This document shows positions 41,007 through 49,291 of a stretch of 64,000 nucleotides of DNA, piece by piece; the first letter of the stretch is position 1, and every line of letters begins with the position of its first letter. The position numbers were made by a program, and so were the translations under genes. This DNA is from a virus, in IMG/VR virus record IMGVR_UViG_3300036766_002289, positions 154,056-218,055 of that record; one strand, written 5' to 3'. The notes beneath the pieces were generated by a model, which ran no database searches, was not told the DNA's origin, and was given only the letters and a program-made list of their open reading frames with translations.

Positions 41007-41768
41007 ATGGACAGAAAACAATACAATAAGGAATATAGAGAAAAAAGAATAAATCAAGGGCTCTGTGTCGGTTGCGGCTTCCCTAATAATGGAAAAAATC
41101 TATGCCAGGAATGTTTGGACAAAGCAACGGCTAAAAGAAAAGAAAATATTTTAAAAAGGTTATGTGGATGTGGCAAGCCTAGAAGAGATGGATATCAATC
41201 ATGTGAAATTTGCTCAAATAAATATAACAAAAATGAATACAACAAAAATAAAAGATTAATATCTTTGCAAAGGAAAAGTAAAAGAAATAAAAATAAAGAA
41301 AAAGGACTATGTGTTTTTTGCACTAAGCCTGCATTGCCCGATAAGACCACATGCGAATATCATTTGCAAAAAAGAACAAACTTTAGAAAGCATTGTAGGG
41401 AAAAAGGAATTTGTCCTCAATGTGGAGAATTGAAGTCTAATCCAAAAAATACTTATTGTGATGAACACCAATCTCATTGGAAAATTCGCAAACATGCTGA
41501 GGGACTTCGAATCAAAAAAGAAGTAATAAATTATTACAATGAACTATCTCAATGTGTATGTTGTGGGGAATCAAATTTGGTCTTTTTGACAATCGACCAT
41601 ATGGACAACAATGGTGCCGAACACCGAAAAAAAATTAATCGTTTTGGCGAAGGATTTTACAGATGGCTTATAAGCAATAATTTCCCAAATGGTTATCAAG
41701 TCTTATGTTTCAATTGTAATTGTGGTAGAAAGATTAATGGTGGTATATGTCCTCACAAAATATTTTAG
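41007..41768 (+). CDS. HNH-type homing nuclease with multiple zinc ribbons
   Basis: 253 aa. Four Cys-pair modules (CVGCG, CGCGKP, CVFCTKP, CPQCGEL; residues about 19-145) come before the core CVCCGESNLVFLTIDHMDNNG and CFNCNCGRK (about 185-245), the pattern of phage HNH enzymes. It is inserted between an unknown gene and RNA ligase 1, overlapping the ligase start by 22 nt. Confidence 0.82.
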   Translation: MDRKQYNKEYREKRINQGLCVGCGFPNNGKNLCQECLDKATAKRKENILKRLCGCGKPRRDGYQSCEICSNKYNKNEYNKNKRLISLQRKSKRNKNKEKGLCVFCTKPALPDKTTCEYHLQKRTNFRKHCREKGICPQCGELKSNPKNTYCDEHQSHWKIRKHAEGLRIKKEVINYYNELSQCVCCGESNLVFLTIDHMDNNGAEHRKKINRFGEGFYRWLISNNFPNGYQVLCFNCNCGRKINGGICPHKIF

Positions 41769-42475
41769 AAAAACTCATTGATTTCCCCAGGATTTTCCAT
41801 CTCCCGCATAAGCCTAATGCACAAAGAAGCGACCTTATTGCATCACAAGAAGATGTGAAGGTTATTTTCGATAACGAAGAAACCATCGTTGAAGAAAAGC
41901 TTGACGCTGCAAACTCAGGAATACTTTTTAGTGAAGAAGGTAATTTTTCAATTCGAAATAGAAATAATATTCTAAATAAAGGCAAAACTGGCCATCTGCG
42001 AGGCCCTGCTAAAATGCAATTTGCTCCAATTTATAATTGGGCTTACGAAAATAGAGATAAGTTTGAAACGCTTAATAATAATTTAGGATTTGAAGTAAGT
42101 GTATTTGGGGAATGGATGGTGGCACTTCATGGGGTTAAGTATGACAAACTACCATCTTGGTTCATTCCTTATGAATTATATGATTGGGAACATAAGAAAT
42201 TTATTTCTCACAAAATTGTTAGAAAATCTTTGCAGGAAGCAGGTTTTGTGACAGTGCCGTTATTGCATGAAGGACGATTGCCTAATTGGGAGATTTTTGA
42301 TAAGTTTTGTGCAGAAAAGAGTCCCTATTCAACAACAGATTTAAGGGAAGGTGTGGTTGTGAAGGTGTCAGATGAGAAATATTTGACTCACAGATTCAAG
42401 ATGGTTCGTAGGGGTTTTATACAGGGTTGCCACTGGAATGAACGTGCATTAACTAAGAATAAACTTTGTGATTGA
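41747..42475 (+). CDS. ATP-dependent RNA ligase, copy 1
   Basis: 242 aa. Nucleotidyltransferase motifs: TIVEEKLDAANSG (motif I KxD-A in place of the common KxDG), EVSVFGEWM (motif III), REGVVVKV (motif IV) and HRFKMVRRGF (motif V). Seals RNA breaks using ATP. The first 15 codons overlap the HNH gene. Confidence 0.82.
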   Translation: MSSQNILEKLIDFPRIFHLPHKPNAQRSDLIASQEDVKVIFDNEETIVEEKLDAANSGILFSEEGNFSIRNRNNILNKGKTGHLRGPAKMQFAPIYNWAYENRDKFETLNNNLGFEVSVFGEWMVALHGVKYDKLPSWFIPYELYDWEHKKFISHKIVRKSLQEAGFVTVPLLHEGRLPNWEIFDKFCAEKSPYSTTDLREGVVVKVSDEKYLTHRFKMVRRGFIQGCHWNERALTKNKLCD

Positions 42476-42734
42476 CATTATTTCACTTATTGACTCTGGT
42501 AAAATCCACCTTGGTATGACTAAGGCGGATTTACGTATTTTATTAGGCCCGCCGCATTGCTGGGGCAGTACTTCGCGTAAATACAGAGAGCCTTGTATAT
42601 GGAAGTATGATAATGTAGAATTTTGGTGGCTTACTAAGAAATATAGAGTGCCTTATCCAGGGCCACCGCTAACTGGTGTGATGAGCGACACTGAAAGTCA
42701 TGACAGCGAACATAAACTGCTATTAGGAGGCTGA
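42468..42734 (+). CDS. hypothetical protein
   Basis: 88 aa from GTG. LGMTKADLRILLGPPHCW and IWKYDNVEFWW follow the pattern of short bacterial proteins of SmpA-like or immunity type. Overlaps the ligase gene by 8 nt. Role unknown. Confidence 0.55.
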   Translation: MIDIISLIDSGKIHLGMTKADLRILLGPPHCWGSTSRKYREPCIWKYDNVEFWWLTKKYRVPYPGPPLTGVMSDTESHDSEHKLLLGG

Positions 42735-42735
42735 T

Positions 42736-43119
42736 ATGGGCATTAGTTGTGCGGGTCGTAATTCTGATGCGCGATATGATGAGCAAAAAGGTTTTAAGGG
42801 CGGTTATATACCGCCACCCAGTTCCAACCCAGAAAATTATGAAATTTTGAGAAGTCTACAGATGGGCAAATATCTGATTGTGGAGATTAAGTATCCTGAC
42901 TGCAAGAATTACGAAGGGAAAAAGATAATGGTCTATGAGGGAGATATTAAACAGTTGGTATCGCAAAAGAAAATTGACCCACATTTTTCTGATAATTGTG
43001 CTTTTAAGTCACCAATAGGACGCTTTGAACCGACAAATCGAGGGTGGAATATGGCCAAAACATTTTGTGCTGGGATGGCTGGTCAGACTATCAATTGGAC
43101 TGCGGAAGATTTCAAATGA
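42736..43119 (+). CDS. hypothetical phage protein
   Basis: 127 aa. KKIDPHFSDNCAFKSPIGRF and GWNMAKTF form a motif met in several phage and bacterial small proteins without assigned role. AGGAGG upstream. ATGA overlap with the next gene. Confidence 0.6.
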   Translation: MGISCAGRNSDARYDEQKGFKGGYIPPPSSNPENYEILRSLQMGKYLIVEIKYPDCKNYEGKKIMVYEGDIKQLVSQKKIDPHFSDNCAFKSPIGRFEPTNRGWNMAKTFCAGMAGQTINWTAEDFK

Positions 43120-43958
43120 TTAAACTAAGTAACGGGCATGAATTTAAATATTGTGCAGCATCAGGTGCATTAGGTTACGACGGAAAAGGATATTTTTGGG
43201 AAGCCCCTTTCCGATGGCTTAAAATACTACGCCCTGAAGAATTTACAATAATCACAAAAACCATTACCCTTGAACCACGAAAAGGAGAGTATCGTTGGTG
43301 GAAGCCTTGGAAGACTATTAAGATTAAAAATGATTACGTCATCAATGCAATGGGATTGCCAAATGATGGACTTAAATGGTGGTTGAAAAATGTTTATGGT
43401 AGATTAAACTATGATACAATTGTCTCAGTAGCCGCGTGGACTCCATTTGAAGCCAGAACAATAGCACATGAGCTTAACTATTGTGGTATCCAAGCCATTG
43501 AACTTAATCTTTCTTGCCCAAATGTAGAACATCCAGACAGTTTCCCTATAATCAAGGAGTTTTTGAAATTTACTAGGCATCCTGTGATATTGAAAATCGA
43601 ATATGATGAGGATTATATTGCCCTTTTAAAAGAATTTCATGGTAAGATTGAAGCCGTTGACGCAATTAATACTATCCCTTTTTATGATATGGCAGTAGGA
43701 CAATCTCCACTTCACCCATTAGAAGGTGGAATTAGTGGTCCATTAATTTCATTTAAATCAAAGAAAATTTTGCGTGATATTAAAGCCCATTATCCTGGTG
43801 TTCAGGTGATTAGTGGTGGTGGAATTTACACTCTTGAAGAGGCGAAACGCAGGATTGCTATGAAGGCAGATGCGATATCGTTTGGTACAGTTTTTCTTAA
43901 GAAATGTTGGTTGCCAAATTTAATAATTAAAAAGCTTGCCGAACATGATAGAAAATAA
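43116..43958 (+). CDS. dihydroorotate dehydrogenase-like flavoenzyme
   Basis: 280 aa. CAASGALGYDGKGYFWE, TKTITLEPRKG, NAMGLPNDG, AIELNLSCPNVE, DAINTIPF, GISGPLISFKSKKILRDI and VISGGGIYTLEEA follow class 1 DHODH order, including the FMN phosphate site. The catalytic base region LSCPN is kept. It would convert dihydroorotate to orotate or act on a related substrate. Full pathway not present here. Start by ATGA overlap. Confidence 0.82.
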   Translation: MIKLSNGHEFKYCAASGALGYDGKGYFWEAPFRWLKILRPEEFTIITKTITLEPRKGEYRWWKPWKTIKIKNDYVINAMGLPNDGLKWWLKNVYGRLNYDTIVSVAAWTPFEARTIAHELNYCGIQAIELNLSCPNVEHPDSFPIIKEFLKFTRHPVILKIEYDEDYIALLKEFHGKIEAVDAINTIPFYDMAVGQSPLHPLEGGISGPLISFKSKKILRDIKAHYPGVQVISGGGIYTLEEAKRRIAMKADAISFGTVFLKKCWLPNLIIKKLAEHDRK

Positions 43959-43979
43959 ATGCAATGCTTATATATTTAC

Positions 43980-44801
43980 ATGAAACAAAACTTAATTGGA
44001 AAAATTTATGGGTATCTTGAAGTAATTTCTTGCCTTGGTAGTGATCGTAATGGTAAAAAGGCCGCTGTGCATTGGATGTGTAGGTGCAAATGTGGCAATA
44101 CCGTTGCTGTAACCACTGCCAAACTTAATTTTGGTTTACGTAAAAGTTGCGGGTGTCTGAAAGTGGAAAAAGCGATAATAAATGGAAAAATAGGGAGTGA
44201 GAAGAATAAAACACATAATGGCACCTATACTCCAGAATATAAAACATGGACAATGATTAAAAGTAGATGTAATAATCCAAAATCAAGTGGCTACGAGAAT
44301 TATGGAGGAAGGGGTATTAAAATTTGTGAGAGATGGAACAACTCATTCCAGAACTTTTTAGATGATATGGGGAAGAAGCCAAATACAGATTTTTGCATTG
44401 ATAGAATAAATGTCAATGAAGGATATTACAAGGATAATTGCCAATGGACTAGTTTAAAATCTCAACAAAATAATAAAAGAACAAATATTTATATAGAATT
44501 TGGGGGCAATAAAGCAACGTTGGCAGAATGGGCCACCAAAATTGGAATATGCGGGGCCACTTTAAGAAAACGCATGAAGAATATGTCAATTGAAGACGCC
44601 CTAACATCGCCAAAGAAAATGGTGGGCCGCAGTCGTAAACTATCAACTGATATTAACTTGAATGCGGTTATTAAAAATTTAAATTTAGCATTAAATCAGA
44701 TTGGTAGAAATTGCCTTATTCAGCATTTTGGAGAAGCTGGTACTGATTTGGTGAATTCTATTAAGGTTTTATCCGAGTTAGTCGATGTAAACATAGCTTA
44801 G
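43980..44801 (+). CDS. HNH homing endonuclease with N-terminal zinc module
   Basis: 273 aa. N-terminal CRCKCGNTVAVTTAKL and KSCGCLK module, then the HNH core: YKTWTMIKSRCNNP, NYGGRGIKICERW, FCIDRINVNEGYYKDNCQW. A helix-turn-helix-like end follows (TLAEWATKIGICGATLRKRM). The stop UAG is supplied by repeat element copy 3. Confidence 0.87.
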   Translation: MKQNLIGKIYGYLEVISCLGSDRNGKKAAVHWMCRCKCGNTVAVTTAKLNFGLRKSCGCLKVEKAIINGKIGSEKNKTHNGTYTPEYKTWTMIKSRCNNPKSSGYENYGGRGIKICERWNNSFQNFLDDMGKKPNTDFCIDRINVNEGYYKDNCQWTSLKSQQNNKRTNIYIEFGGNKATLAEWATKIGICGATLRKRMKNMSIEDALTSPKKMVGRSRKLSTDINLNAVIKNLNLALNQIGRNCLIQHFGEAGTDLVNSIKVLSELVDVNIA

Positions 44802-44810
44802 TTGTACCAG
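44794..44810 (+). repeat. TAGCTTAGTTGTACCAG element, copy 3
   Basis: Exact copy. Its second TAG (44799) is the stop of the HNH gene. Read-through would enter the next gene in frame. The AGGAG of the next gene follows. Confidence 0.9.
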
Positions 44811-44819
44811 GAGACTCTC

Positions 44820-45041
44820 ATGCGCATGAAAATTGCTGCCATTTCTGCTTGTCTGAGTGGAATTTCCCTGATCTCGACCGTGGTTTTTATCCATAATCCG
44901 AATATCTTGCTTACTTGTATTTGGCTGGCATCATTATTCATGGGAATTACTACATTTTGTCTTTGGTTGGAATGTCGGAGTACCACAAGCCAACCGACAC
45001 GGCCGACAAGATCAACGTCGAGGGACTTGGAAGAAAAATGA
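44820..45041 (+). CDS. small two-helix membrane protein
   Basis: 73 aa with hydrophobic segments (about 4-25 and 30-50) and a Thr/Arg-rich tail. AGGAG upstream comes from the end of the repeat element. Confidence 0.6.
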   Translation: MRMKIAAISACLSGISLISTVVFIHNPNILLTCIWLASLFMGITTFCLWLECRSTTSQPTRPTRSTSRDLEEK

Positions 45042-45211
45042 CTGTACGCGAAGCATTACTTGAAGAATTAACTAATCTCTGGGCGTTAGAAGCCAGTCTT
45101 TGACCAGAAAATACTCTTCAGTGTCGTGAAGAGATTCGCTTGGTCGAAGCGAAATTGGATGAATGGGACAAACTTACTGCTGCTGTGGCAAAAGTATGCC
45201 TAAAGGAATGA
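45038..45211 (+). pseudogene. small coiled-coil gene with an in-frame UGA
   Basis: ATG 45038 (ATGA overlap with the previous stop) opens 21 codons, MTVREALLEELTNLWALEA..., then UGA at 45101-45103. The same frame continues for 35 codons with matching helical heptads (CREEIRLVEAKLDEWDKL) to TGA 45209. Read through, it is one 57-residue coiled coil. Nonsense mutation, base error or recoding. Confidence 0.5.
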
Positions 45212-45212
45212 A

Positions 45213-45638
45213 ATGATGAAAAAATGGTATGAAGAAGTTGTAATTAATGGCCTATTGCATCATAAGTTTCTTGCAAATGGTTTACTTTATTTAATGGATG
45301 ATTATAAAGTTACGCCACCGCTACCACAAATTTGCTATAACCACTACTGCCGTAAGGTTTTAGGGGAAGAATACCATTCCACAATGTTTGGAACAAGAGA
45401 AACTGGTTTTCCAGATTGCTGGTTATGCAATGAGTGTTGGGCAAAGTTTGATGGCCAAAAGATGAGGGGACGATTTGCGATGATCGGATACTCCCACAAT
45501 CAGAGTGTGTCTATATTAGCTGCCATTGAAAGAGATTGCGGGAAGGAATTATTTGAACTTGGTAGGCCAGAAGATGAATCTCGTTATACTGAATCTGTCA
45601 CCGAATGGGTTGAATGGCAAAATCCCTGGATAGCTTAG
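45213..45638 (+). CDS. hypothetical protein with zinc-finger motif
   Basis: 141 aa. CYNHYCRKVL and CWLCNECWAKFDG could bind zinc. AAGGA upstream. Stop UAG lies within repeat element copy 4. Confidence 0.6.
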   Translation: MMKKWYEEVVINGLLHHKFLANGLLYLMDDYKVTPPLPQICYNHYCRKVLGEEYHSTMFGTRETGFPDCWLCNECWAKFDGQKMRGRFAMIGYSHNQSVSILAAIERDCGKELFELGRPEDESRYTESVTEWVEWQNPWIA

Positions 45639-45645
45639 TTGTACC
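45631..45645 (+). repeat. TAGCTTAGTTGTACC element, copy 4 (last two bases differ)
   Basis: The first 15 bases are exact, then GA replaces AG. The second TAG (45636) is the stop codon of the preceding gene. It stands before the divergent sigma factor gene. Confidence 0.85.
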
Positions 45646-45684
45646 GATGTTGGCGTGAACAAATAATAGTTAAGAGGGCAAATC

Positions 45685-46698
45685 ATGCACGGCATCCGTA
45701 GTATTAATCTGAAGACTTCCGAAATGCAGGAAATGCAGGAAATCATGTCCAAGGGCAATACTCTGCTCAAAGAGTGTGCTGAGATGTTGGGCATGAGCAA
45801 AGGGGAGTTTCGTGGCAAGCTTTTCAACCGAAAGCTCGACACTAGCAACCTTTCCGAAGAACAATTCCAAAAGCTAGAAGCAGCTAAGCCCCACATCATG
45901 GCAGTCCATGATAAGTGCGAGCTTAAGATTCTTAGTGGTTTCACCAGAATGGTGCAAAAGCAAGCTAAGGTTGCTGCTTCCAACAGTAGTGATCCCAAGA
46001 ACGTTTTCTATGAATTCGAGCAAGTTGGTATGCTCGCAGTGTTAGACTCCATTTATGGTTACACTAACACGAATATCAAGTTCATTACCTATGTCTGGAA
46101 GATTGTCCGCCGCCGCATTAATCTCACGATTAATCGTCTCAATCCGTTCTGTCCTTTGACGAATGAAGCTATGAATCTTGTGCAGGGTTTTGAAGCGACC
46201 AAGGTTAAGTTTAATCGTCAAGTCAATACTGAGGAAGTCGTTGAAGCGATGGGCATTACGGCTGCTCAGCGTGAAGTTTTGTTTGCTGCAACAACTAAGG
46301 TAGTGAACGAATTGCAGGCAGGGCCACAAAGTAATTCGGATCATGATTTTGTTGCTAGTGACTACACTGCAATGCGTCGTGGAATTGATGGTGATTACCA
46401 AGAAGTTTCCCTTATCCGTAAGGATGCACGTCAAGCAATCAAGAATGCAGAATTGAGCGATATTGAATTGCATCTTCTCTTGGGAGAAATGTTCCCTTAC
46501 ACTGGTTGGAGGGAAGATATTGCTGGCAAGTTCATCAATCCAAGGACTGGCAAGCGGTATACTCGGGAAGTGACTGGCATCATCGACCGTGCCAAGGATA
46601 AGGTGCGCAAGGCTATCAAGTTCCCTCCTGAAGCCCCGAAGGAAAATCCGATTATTGACCAGATTTTCGATGAATTGAGTGGCAAATTAGCAGTTTAA
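45685..46698 (+). CDS. divergent sigma70-like factor
   Basis: 337 aa. Region 2-like segment FYEFEQVGMLAVLDSIYGYT then IKFITYVWKIVRRRINLTI (about residues 110-150) matches the core-binding and -10 region of sigma70. The C-terminal part, with YTREVTGIIDRAKDKVRKAI, has weak region 4 character. The N-terminal 100 aa are unlike known factors. Codon choice is relatively C/G-ending like clpX, as for a strongly expressed gene (impression only). Probably drives a later promoter class. Confidence 0.75.
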   Translation: MHGIRSINLKTSEMQEMQEIMSKGNTLLKECAEMLGMSKGEFRGKLFNRKLDTSNLSEEQFQKLEAAKPHIMAVHDKCELKILSGFTRMVQKQAKVAASNSSDPKNVFYEFEQVGMLAVLDSIYGYTNTNIKFITYVWKIVRRRINLTINRLNPFCPLTNEAMNLVQGFEATKVKFNRQVNTEEVVEAMGITAAQREVLFAATTKVVNELQAGPQSNSDHDFVASDYTAMRRGIDGDYQEVSLIRKDARQAIKNAELSDIELHLLLGEMFPYTGWREDIAGKFINPRTGKRYTREVTGIIDRAKDKVRKAIKFPPEAPKENPIIDQIFDELSGKLAV

Positions 46699-46707
46699 GG
46701 AGACAAT

Positions 46708-46887
46708 ATGGGTCTTCTACGGATGTTTTATCTTTGGATTGAAAAAATGCGAAAGCCTTCCTTGGAAGAAGACCTCGCATATATCCGCCAAAAAGAGGCT
46801 GAAAGACTTAAAAATCCACATGATCCAGATGCTTGCTTTTTTTGCACACTAAGGAAAGAACAACAAGCCAAAGAGGATTTAAAATGA
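46708..46887 (+). CDS. small hypothetical protein
   Basis: 59 aa, charged helices, CFFCTLRKEQ near the end. AAGGAG upstream. ATGA overlap with the next gene. Confidence 0.55.
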   Translation: MGLLRMFYLWIEKMRKPSLEEDLAYIRQKEAERLKNPHDPDACFFCTLRKEQQAKEDLK

Positions 46888-47150
46888 GTTTAGTATTAAA
46901 TATCGACTCAGATGAAGGCTTGACTGCCATTTCTATTCCAGAAATGGGAGCATCAAGCATTTGGCTTAAGGGGCCTCATGGTGAAGTCACCATCGGCCCT
47001 GAAGATTTTTGTGAACTTGTCATGTATTTTATGACAAATACAGACATTTACTTTGGAGAATCGCGCTACCTTCTGCAAGAAAGAATTGAAAGTCTGGCCT
47101 TAGTAGAAGGATTTAATGGCCCATGTACCAGGCGATTTAAAGAGGAATGA
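46884..47150 (+). CDS. hypothetical protein
   Basis: 88 aa, acidic, beta-rich first half (LVLNIDSDEGLTAISI) and helical second half. Start by ATGA overlap. Not recognised. Confidence 0.55.
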   Translation: MSLVLNIDSDEGLTAISIPEMGASSIWLKGPHGEVTIGPEDFCELVMYFMTNTDIYFGESRYLLQERIESLALVEGFNGPCTRRFKEE

Positions 47151-47151
47151 T

Positions 47152-47571
47152 ATGATTGACAGGGAAGCAATGCTACTGTATGACCGCATTCGTGCGTGCG
47201 GTCAAGATGCCAAAGATGATTTAATTAAGGCATGTGAGAAATGTGGTATTGAAGATCATTATGGTTTCTTGAAAACCGAACACGTTAAATCATACCTGGA
47301 AATCGGCAGCGAAATTCTTGCAAAATGGCATACAACCGATAAGTTTAAGGTTGGGGATAAGGTCTATGTAGACCCTGGCAAGCCAACTTTTGCCTTCAAG
47401 AATTATATCAGAGCGACAGTTACGGAAGTTACCACCGATGGTTGGGGCTATCATTTGAGGGCATTCGAGCAAGACCTCCCAGGTATTTATATGTTTAATA
47501 TCTGGGATAAGGATTTACTACCAAGAACAAACAAGTCAAACAAACCTCTTACAGAGAGTCATTTTGTATAG
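47152..47571 (+). CDS. hypothetical protein, paralogue of 19414-19827
   Basis: 139 aa. Same SH3-like barrel as the sister copy: DKFKVGDKVYVD and IYMFNIWDKDLLPRT. N-terminal helices differ more. GAGG lies upstream of 47152. Confidence 0.7.
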   Translation: MIDREAMLLYDRIRACGQDAKDDLIKACEKCGIEDHYGFLKTEHVKSYLEIGSEILAKWHTTDKFKVGDKVYVDPGKPTFAFKNYIRATVTEVTTDGWGYHLRAFEQDLPGIYMFNIWDKDLLPRTNKSNKPLTESHFV

Positions 47572-47580
47572 GAAATAAAC

Positions 47581-47826
47581 ATGGCAAAGAACATTGATGT
47601 TGCAGAGTATGTTTTCAAGCCTGATATGGCTTTACAAGTCGAAGGCCGACATTTAGGCAATCGCCCTTTGTTTAGTAGTAATATTGTATCAAATATCAGT
47701 TATGACTATGATAGGATAACTATTCGTCTTGATGACAAAGCGAACCTTGCCTGGTGGCTTCAAATCCATCTGTCCAAGGAACAATTAAAGCAAATTTTAC
47801 GCGAGGCGGAAGAACATGGCGCGTGA
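47581..47826 (+). CDS. hypothetical protein
   Basis: 81 aa. Strand-rich start, C-terminal helix LSKEQLKQILREAEEH. Overlaps the next gene by 11 nt. Confidence 0.55.
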   Translation: MAKNIDVAEYVFKPDMALQVEGRHLGNRPLFSSNIVSNISYDYDRITIRLDDKANLAWWLQIHLSKEQLKQILREAEEHGA

Positions 47827-48193
47827 TAGATTCATATGCTTTAAAAAAACAATCCCTACTAAAGATCAACTAAAAATGATCTTAGAGGATTATCTTGGTG
47901 GACTTGCTGTTGTAGAGTATGACGATATGCTTGAAGATGGGAATAATGTTAAAAATTATTGGTTTGTAAAATTGCCAGGCAAGCCATCGTTTCCATTTGC
48001 AAGTAAAATTAATCCACTATGCCCTGCCGACCGCTGGTTTGAAGTCTATGTAGGCCAGCTTAATCAAGATAAAGAAGTGGCGTATGGCCCTAATATTGAT
48101 GTAATGACTCGTGGTGCCGATGAGTTAACTAATGTAATTGCAGATGGTTACGCTAATTTGATTGCTAGATATTTTGACGCCGACATAGCCTAG
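47816..48193 (+). CDS. hypothetical protein ending at a UAG element
   Basis: 125 aa, mixed alpha/beta, not recognised. Its last residues are ADIA then UAG in repeat element copy 5. It lies in the same frame as the following RuvB-like gene with no other stop between, so UAG read-through would make a fusion. Confidence 0.6.
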   Translation: MARDRFICFKKTIPTKDQLKMILEDYLGGLAVVEYDDMLEDGNNVKNYWFVKLPGKPSFPFASKINPLCPADRWFEVYVGQLNQDKEVAYGPNIDVMTRGADELTNVIADGYANLIARYFDADIA

Positions 48194-48202
48194 TTGTACC
48201 AG
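48186..48202 (+). repeat. TAGCCTAGTTGTACCAG element, copy 5 (one mismatch)
   Basis: One T-to-C change from the consensus. The second TAG (48191) is the stop codon of the gene in front. Confidence 0.88.
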
Positions 48203-48220
48203 TCTATGCGGAGGTGCTAT

Positions 48221-49291
48221 ATGAGTCAGCTTGAAAAGGTGTTTTTCCCGATTAATAGTGACCCGCCTTTTGCGGATGATCGACGTGCATATCTTGATTC
48301 CACTAATCCAGTTTCGCCTTACTTTGGATTTGTTGGAAATAAGCGTGCTGTCGATAAGCTAATTCGTATAGACTTTGAGGCCCTTGGCCGCTACAACCAC
48401 TGTTGCAGTGACCTGTCCGTAGCTTTCCTTGGCCAAGCGGGTTGCGGTAAGACTGAATTGGCCCGCCGTCATGCCAAGGCCAATAAGCTTCCTTATGTGG
48501 AAATCTCTCCTAAAGCGATTAAGACTTGCCATGATCTTCTCATGGAAATTGCAAGAGTCTGTGCTGCTTCTGGTCTTCCCCTTATTGAAGTAGGTCGCGC
48601 ACAAAACTATTGGATTCCCCCTTGTAACGTCTTTATTGACGAAGTTCATGCACTTGCACCGCCTGTAGTGCAAGGTCTACTTAAAGCAACCGAATACAAT
48701 GACGCAATCCTTGTAACCGACAAGGGTTACACTGCCGACTGTAAACGTGTTCACTGGCTCATTGCAACTACCGACCGTGGCAAGTTGTTCGATGCTTTTG
48801 ATACTCGTTTCAGCAAGGTTATTCTTAATCTTTATACTAAAGATGAAGTTGCGAAGATTGTTCAGTTTAACAATCCAGATTGGACTTTTGATATCTGTCA
48901 GTTGGTTGCACATTATTGTGGACGGATTCCGCGTGAAGCATTGGCTTTTGCACGGGAAATGAAATTGGAACACAATATGCACTCTGATCTTACTTGGCGT
49001 CAAGTAGGGCAGCGTATTGCAAGTGACAACGAAATTGACGAATTTGGAATGAGTTACAAGCGTTTGGCTATCCTTAAGGCACTTGGGCATGGGCCAATTG
49101 CTGAGAAGCGACTGCCGCTTGTAATTGGTGTCAAGGTTGAAGAACTAGATAAGTTTATCCTTCCTTGGTTGGTTGCTGATACAGACGATCAGCCAGCTTT
49201 GGTTGGGGTCTGTAATAAGGGATATTGCTTGACTGATGCTGGTATTGCTGAGTTGAAGTTGAGGAAACTTCCCTATAAGGAGGCAGCATGA
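48221..49291 (+). CDS. RuvB-like AAA+ ATPase
   Basis: 356 aa. YFGFVGNKRAVDKL, Walker A AFLGQAGCGKTELA (about residue 75), Walker B NVFIDEVHAL (about 135), sensor 1 IATTDRG, and arginine-finger region FDAFDTRF. The C-terminal winged helix (RLAILKALGHGPIAEKRLP) resembles RuvB domain III. RuvB drives Holliday-junction branch migration; a phage copy may serve recombination. AGGAGG-like GGAGG upstream of 48221. Confidence 0.82.
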   Translation: MSQLEKVFFPINSDPPFADDRRAYLDSTNPVSPYFGFVGNKRAVDKLIRIDFEALGRYNHCCSDLSVAFLGQAGCGKTELARRHAKANKLPYVEISPKAIKTCHDLLMEIARVCAASGLPLIEVGRAQNYWIPPCNVFIDEVHALAPPVVQGLLKATEYNDAILVTDKGYTADCKRVHWLIATTDRGKLFDAFDTRFSKVILNLYTKDEVAKIVQFNNPDWTFDICQLVAHYCGRIPREALAFAREMKLEHNMHSDLTWRQVGQRIASDNEIDEFGMSYKRLAILKALGHGPIAEKRLPLVIGVKVEELDKFILPWLVADTDDQPALVGVCNKGYCLTDAGIAELKLRKLPYKEAA

